Positions 14,393 to 18,264 of a DNA stretch of 18,264 bases are shown here, one piece after another. The notes under the pieces are model-generated. The model worked only from the letters and a program-made list of their open reading frames with translations, did not search any database and was not told where the DNA came from. Source of the stretch: Candidatus Hydrogenedentota bacterium (lineage in GTDB: Bacteria > Hydrogenedentota > Hydrogenedentia > Hydrogenedentales > CAITNO01); assembly GCA_007124105.1 (NCBI GenBank), contig SLFT01000192.1, positions 1-18,264 of the forward strand, in the 5' to 3' direction. The position numbers were made by a program, and so were the translations under genes. The stretch's first letter is position 1, and each line of letters begins with the position of its first letter.

Positions 14393-15238
14393 TTAAAACA
14401 TATAGCGCCAGCCAACGGTGTAGGCCGTGCCCGCAAAATCCTGTTTTTCTTCCCAGAAGAAATTATAGCCCGCGTTGAAAATCAACGCGCTGCGTGAATT
14501 CAGCGGCACGTCCACCCCGGCCACCAGCGTGATATTTGCCAGAGCCCAGTCGTCGCTCAGTTTCACCTTGATGAGTTCCCGAAAAGGCCCCAGCCCCAGA
14601 CGCACCTGCGCATCAAAGCCGGCCCAGGTGCGGGTATAGCGCGCGCCAAGTGTGGGTCTTGCCGCGCGCAGACGCGCGCCCCAATTGGGATACTCCCGCA
14701 ACGCCGCCATGCCCCAGGGATAATAATCGAGATCAAGCCCGATATACGCGGCATAGCGCCGGATGCGCACGTCTGAATGCAACGGGATGCCCAGCAGCAG
14801 GCTTGGGTTCTTTTTTTTGGTGCGCACGGCGCCTTCGGAATATCCGACGTGTACCGACAGGGCAAAGTGCCGCGACAACACACGCCCCACAGAAATTTGG
14901 GGCGGCAACAACAACCCGTCGTCGCGCATGTCCGTAAAGGTCTTCGTACCCCGGTAGCCCGGCGCCAAAAAACGAATTGCCGGATCGAGGATGTCCTTGA
15001 TCAGCTGCTCGCGCTGAAGCCTGGGATAGACATTGACCAAACCCACCAGCACAAACCAGCGGCGCTGTTCCGCCTCCTCCTGTTCTTCAACAACCGCCTC
15101 GATGCCGCGCAAACACAACGTGCTGTCGGCATCATCAAGAGTGGGCAGCGTGTCTCCCGCCGCGCACCATGCCGGCGGGACAAGAACGCACAGTATACCC
15201 ACGATGCGTATCGTGATATTTTGGAACCTGTCCGTCAT
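14393..15238 (-). CDS. Putative outer-membrane beta-barrel protein
   Basis: 281 residues. An N-terminal signal peptide (IVGILCVLVPPAWCAA, cleavage near residue 27) is followed by an acidic helical stretch (about 28-60). A run of alternating hydrophobic strands then contains many aromatic residues, such as ALSVHVGYSEGA, AAYIGLDLDYYPWG, FDAQVRLGLGPF, SALIFNAGYNFFWE and TAYTVGWRYMF. The terminal Phe with aromatic/hydrophobic alternation fits the C-terminal beta-signal recognised by the BAM machinery. No specific family recognised. The start ATG at 15236-15238 has a weak upstream gagagg. It is divergent from the purine permease gene across a 208-base gap, so the two probably have separate promoters there. 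Confidence 0.7.
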   Translation of the reverse strand: MTDRFQNITIRIVGILCVLVPPAWCAAGDTLPTLDDADSTLCLRGIEAVVEEQEEAEQRRWFVLVGLVNVYPRLQREQLIKDILDPAIRFLAPGYRGTKTFTDMRDDGLLLPPQISVGRVLSRHFALSVHVGYSEGAVRTKKKNPSLLLGIPLHSDVRIRRYAAYIGLDLDYYPWGMAALREYPNWGARLRAARPTLGARYTRTWAGFDAQVRLGLGPFRELIKVKLSDDWALANITLVAGVDVPLNSRSALIFNAGYNFFWEEKQDFAGTAYTVGWRYMF

Positions 15239-15383
15239 TATCAGGAGCGCCTCTCTTATTATTACCGCCAGGGCGGCGAGTGTTTCCCAACATGTTATAT
15301 TGCGCTCATGGTATCACAGTGTTCCAGTGTATAAGTAAAACATAGTTTGCGCCCACCAATTTATTTTCTTTGCCGCAAGGGCG

Positions 15384-15389
15384 TATAAT
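15384..15389 (+). promoter_or_regulatory. Possible -10 element for the NCS2 permease gene
   Basis: A perfect TATAAT 58 bases before the permease ATG, in an otherwise AT-richer spacer. The region about 17 bases upstream (ttattt) is a poor -35, so confidence is low. Confidence 0.3.
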
Positions 15390-15446
15390 AAAAACATGGG
15401 GTAATTATTTCTCACGCATAACGCAACTTCACGGGAGGACCGCCAG

Positions 15447-16805
15447 ATGAACCTATTGGACCGCTATTTCAATGTTTCCGGGGCAGGGTCAACAGTACAA
15501 CGCGAGATGCTCGGCGGCGCGACCACCTTCGCCACCATGAGCTATATTATTTTTGTGCAACCGACAGTGCTGGCCATGGCGGGCATGGATTTCGGCTCTG
15601 TATTGCTTGCCACCTGTATCGCGTCGGCGGTGGGCTGCTTCCTGATGGGCCTTCTCGCCAATTACCCCTTCGCGCTGGCGCCGGGCATGGGACAAAACTT
15701 CCTGTTCTCGTTCACGATTTGTCTTGGCATGGGGTTCTCATGGCAAGCGGGACTGGCCATTGTATTGTTCTCGGGCATTATCTTCACCATACTGTCGCTG
15801 CTCGGATTTCGCGAGAAGGTGCTTGACGTGTTCCCCGCCGCGCTCAAGAATGCGGTGGGCCCGGCCATCGGCTTGTTCATTGCGTTTATCGGATTGCAAT
15901 GGAGCGGCATTGTGGTGCTAGACCCGGCGACCATGACCACCCTGGGCGATCTCACCCATCCCGCGCCGTTAACCGCGTTGTTTGGCCTGTTCGTAATGGC
16001 CGTGCTGTTCGCGCGTGGGATTCACGGCGGTATCCTTATCGGCATCCTTATCACCACCGGCATCGGATTATTGCTCGGCGTAATCCCTTTTCAAACACTG
16101 ACCTTCGAATATTCCACGGAAACCTTTTTCAGCCTGAATTTCAGCGAACTGGCGGCGCGCTGGCAGGATGCGCTGCTGGCCATTGCGCTGTTCTTTTTCC
16201 TTGACCTTTTCGATACAGTGGGTACGCTGGTCGGCGTGGGTACACAGGCGGGATATATGACTGAAGACGGCAAATTGCCCCGCGCGGGCCGCGCCTTTCT
16301 CGCCGACGCCTTGTCCACCTGCACAGGCGCGCTGTGCGGCACGTCCACCGTCACCACTTATATAGAAAGCGCCTCGGGCGTGGCGGCGGGCGCGCGGACC
16401 GGTCTGGCCGCCGTGACTACCGGGGTATGCTTTCTTGCGGCCATTGCGCTTGCGCCGGTGGTGGCGCTGGTGGGCACGAACGTGGGCGCGGACTATTACG
16501 CCGCACTGGGTATCGAAGGTTCCTTTGTCGCCATGTATCCCGCTGTGGCGCCGGCGTTGATCGTAGTGGGCATGTTGATGCTGGCCCCGTTGCGCAAGGT
16601 GGACTGGGCCGACGCCACCGAAAGTCTGCCCGCCTTTCTGACCCTGACCATGATGGCTTTTGGCTATGGCATCACCGAAGGCATCGCCTTCGGCTGCATC
16701 TCCTTTGCGCTGATTAAGCCCGCGGCGGGACGGGGCCGCGATGTACACCCCATCATGTATGGCGTAGCGCTGGCGTTCCTGCTGCGCTATGCGTTTCTGG
16801 TGTAA
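15447..16805 (+). CDS. NCS2-family nucleobase (purine) permease, AzgA/PbuG-like
   Basis: 452 residues with about 12-14 membrane segments, normal for the AzgA-like branch of NCS2, which imports adenine, guanine or hypoxanthine by proton symport. Family signatures: EMLGGATTFATMSYIIFVQP near the N-terminus, ALAPGMGQNFLF (about 76-87), FDTVGTLVGVGTQAG (about 255-269) and GTSTVTTYIESASGVAAGAR (about 297-316). The motif APGMGQN carries Gln where classical AzgA/PbuG proteins usually have Leu, so the substrate range may differ. ATG 15447 follows GGGAGGA at good spacing. It appears to be a single-gene unit. Membrane location is certain; the substrate class is inferred. Confidence 0.92.
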   Translation: MNLLDRYFNVSGAGSTVQREMLGGATTFATMSYIIFVQPTVLAMAGMDFGSVLLATCIASAVGCFLMGLLANYPFALAPGMGQNFLFSFTICLGMGFSWQAGLAIVLFSGIIFTILSLLGFREKVLDVFPAALKNAVGPAIGLFIAFIGLQWSGIVVLDPATMTTLGDLTHPAPLTALFGLFVMAVLFARGIHGGILIGILITTGIGLLLGVIPFQTLTFEYSTETFFSLNFSELAARWQDALLAIALFFFLDLFDTVGTLVGVGTQAGYMTEDGKLPRAGRAFLADALSTCTGALCGTSTVTTYIESASGVAAGARTGLAAVTTGVCFLAAIALAPVVALVGTNVGADYYAALGIEGSFVAMYPAVAPALIVVGMLMLAPLRKVDWADATESLPAFLTLTMMAFGYGITEGIAFGCISFALIKPAAGRGRDVHPIMYGVALAFLLRYAFLV

Positions 16806-16870
16806 CACCTTCCCTATCAAAGCCGCCCTACGCGACGCCTGGGAAACGCGATGGGCGCGCCCGGGTAAAC

Positions 16871-16900
16871 TTGGACGGGACGGCAACGAGCGGGTACAAT
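16871..16900 (+). promoter_or_regulatory. Candidate promoter for the polysaccharide lyase gene
   Basis: TTGGAC (16871-16876) and TACAAT (16895-16900) are separated by 18 bases, close to the sigma70 consensus, and end 44 bases before the lyase ATG. This is the best hexamer pair seen in the window; still inference. Confidence 0.45.
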
Positions 16901-16944
16901 GGTATGCAGTCGGAAGAACATCGTTTAATGAAAGGACGCCTCCC

Positions 16945-18264
16945 ATGACAAATGCTGTAACCGCGCGAGGGATACGATGGGCGTTGATGGTTGCCGCCTT
17001 GTGCGCCGTGGGCGTAGTCGGCGCGGACGAGGCTTTCTCGCCGCGTATTGAAGCGGTGCGCCGCTTTGCGGACATTGTCCTCGAGGAGGGACGCGACGTC
17101 TACCGGGACGCGTCCACGCCCATGTTCGTGGACGGCGTCAATGTAGACACGCGCGAGCCGGTGCGCTGGCAGTATGGCGGCGAATCGTGGATATGCTCGA
17201 ATCTGGCGAGTCAACAGAACTTGTTTCGGACGCTCTCGGCCCTGACCAATCTCACGGGCGATGAACGCTACAAGCAGGCGGCCAAAGACGCCATCGCCTG
17301 GCATTTTGATCACCTGACGCGTTCCTGCGGCCTGCTGCAATGGGGCGGGCATCGTTTCGTGGATTTGGCCACGGGCAACATTGTGGGCGAACAGGACACG
17401 CATGAACTAAAATGGAGTTTCCCTTATTACGACCTGATGTGGGAAGTGAACCCCGAAGCCACCGAGCGTTTTATCAAGGCCTTCTGGAACACACACATTC
17501 TCGACTGGGAACTGCTGGACATGAACCGGCACGGACGCTACGGGCGCGAGATGGGCCCGCTCTGGGACAACGCGTATGTGGGCGGCGAACCATTCTTCCC
17601 GGCCAGGGGGCTCACGTTCTTGAATACGGGTAGCGATCTGATGTACGCCGGGGTGGCGCTGCATAAGTTGAACGGCGACGAGGGCGCGGCAACGTGGGCC
17701 TTGCGGCTGATGCGGCGGTATGTGGACGCCCGCAATCCGTTCACGGGCCTGGGCGCGTATCAATACAGCCAACTGGATAAAAACAATGATCGCGCGTTGC
17801 GCCAGTTCGCCCCCGAATTTCCCGGTCAGGTTGTGCTGGAAGGAACCATGCTGCACGGCAGCGGCATTTACAGCTACGGCGGCGTGTCGCAATTGCTGAT
17901 GGCCGAACAACTGGGCGACCGGGGCCATGAAATGCTCGGCTGGGTGCGCGACGGCCTGGCGGCCTATGCCGAACACGCCTATGATCCGGAAACCAACACG
18001 CTGACACCGATCCTGACGGATGGTACGCGCATAACGGATGTCCATATCAACCGGGTCGGCTATTACAGCGCCGGCATTACCCGCGAGTCAAGGGCCGACT
18101 CGCTGTTGTTCTATGCCTACGCGCTCGGGTTTCGGCTCACAAAAGATGAAACGCTGTGGAACACGGCCCGCGCCATCGGGCGCGGCAACGGGCTGGGCGA
18201 CCTGGGTGTTGCCCCCGGTACAGGTGTTGATGTGGACTTCGAGACAAACGCGTCCGACCCGCAA
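16945..18264 (+). CDS. Exported alpha/alpha-barrel polysaccharide lyase-like protein (3' truncated)
   Basis: An open frame of 440 codons runs from ATG 16945 (AAAGGA about 9 bases upstream) to the window edge without a stop. A signal peptide covers residues 1-27 (WALMVAALCAVGVVGA). The mature part begins with helices and the motifs SNLASQQNLFRTLSALTNLT, GDERYKQAAKDA, GLLQWGGHRFVD, HELKWSFPYYDLMW, FWNTHILDWELLDMNRHGRY and GLTFLNTGSDLMYA. Repeated aromatic helices with 'QQN..R.L..L..LTGD.RY..AA' suggest an (alpha/alpha) toroid, as in pectate lyases of the PL2/PL10 type. Conserved His and Arg in GGHRF, THELK and NRHGRY are candidate catalytic or metal-binding groups. The family number is uncertain. 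Together with the glycoside-hydrolase-like protein at 6143 it points to degradation of acidic plant or algal polysaccharides. Confidence 0.75.
   Translation, partial: MTNAVTARGIRWALMVAALCAVGVVGADEAFSPRIEAVRRFADIVLEEGRDVYRDASTPMFVDGVNVDTREPVRWQYGGESWICSNLASQQNLFRTLSALTNLTGDERYKQAAKDAIAWHFDHLTRSCGLLQWGGHRFVDLATGNIVGEQDTHELKWSFPYYDLMWEVNPEATERFIKAFWNTHILDWELLDMNRHGRYGREMGPLWDNAYVGGEPFFPARGLTFLNTGSDLMYAGVALHKLNGDEGAATWALRLMRRYVDARNPFTGLGAYQYSQLDKNNDRALRQFAPEFPGQVVLEGTMLHGSGIYSYGGVSQLLMAEQLGDRGHEMLGWVRDGLAAYAEHAYDPETNTLTPILTDGTRITDVHINRVGYYSAGITRESRADSLLFYAYALGFRLTKDETLWNTARAIGRGNGLGDLGVAPGTGVDVDFETNASDPQ

Noticed and set aside
16068..17075. 335-residue minus-strand open frame
   Set aside because: It lies opposite the NCS2 permease and the start of the lyase, and its composition (Arg, His, Gly, Ala) is typical of an antisense shadow.

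Overview
The window looks like chromosomal DNA of a GC-rich, free-living Gram-negative-type bacterium. Secreted polysaccharide-degrading enzymes, a YfhO-type membrane protein, a Gfo/Idh oxidoreductase, an outer-membrane barrel candidate and a 'GGGACTGGCAC' type inverted repeat suggest the Planctomycetota / Lentisphaerota / Hydrogenedentota sphere. That placement is an inference from gene content only. I saw no rRNA, tRNA or CRISPR array.

Layout. Positions 1-870 are a genomic scar: the tail of a rightward gene, a cluster of short repeats and palindromes, then (minus strand) a fragment of a type I restriction methylase (HsdM) butted against a winged-helix domain resembling archaeal Orc1/Cdc6. 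Positions 1034-4332 hold a minus-strand pair, Gfo/Idh/MocA oxidoreductase then YfhO-family membrane protein. Positions 4333-6142 form a lower-GC accessory patch with a two-gene nucleotidyltransferase + small helical protein module (5023-5827), flanked by a 33-bp imperfect direct repeat. Positions 6143-8581 encode a large exported glycoside-hydrolase-like protein. Positions 8608-8989 are the remains of an AbrB/VapC toxin-antitoxin pair: the antitoxin is intact but the PIN toxin has lost its centre and N-terminal half.

Positions 9227-12182 (minus) carry prmC (release-factor glutamine methyltransferase), an ATP-dependent activase and a single-subunit 2-hydroxyacyl-CoA dehydratase/double-cubane-type protein. 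The last two overlap by ATGA and must act together. Positions 12289-14155 (minus) are a tightly overlapping AAA-ATPase + RloB (Toprim-like) pair, the architecture of RloAB/AbiL-type phage defence. Positions 14393-15238 (minus) encode a putative outer-membrane beta-barrel. Rightward genes follow: an NCS2 purine permease (15447-16805) and an exported alpha/alpha-barrel polysaccharide lyase that runs off the right edge (16945-18264).

The functional themes are carbohydrate acquisition (two exported enzymes, the oxidoreductase and possibly the barrel), oxygen-sensitive radical/low-potential chemistry (dehydratase + activase), and several defence or TA modules in different states of decay: RloAB intact, nucleotidyltransferase pair intact, vapC broken, hsdM broken.
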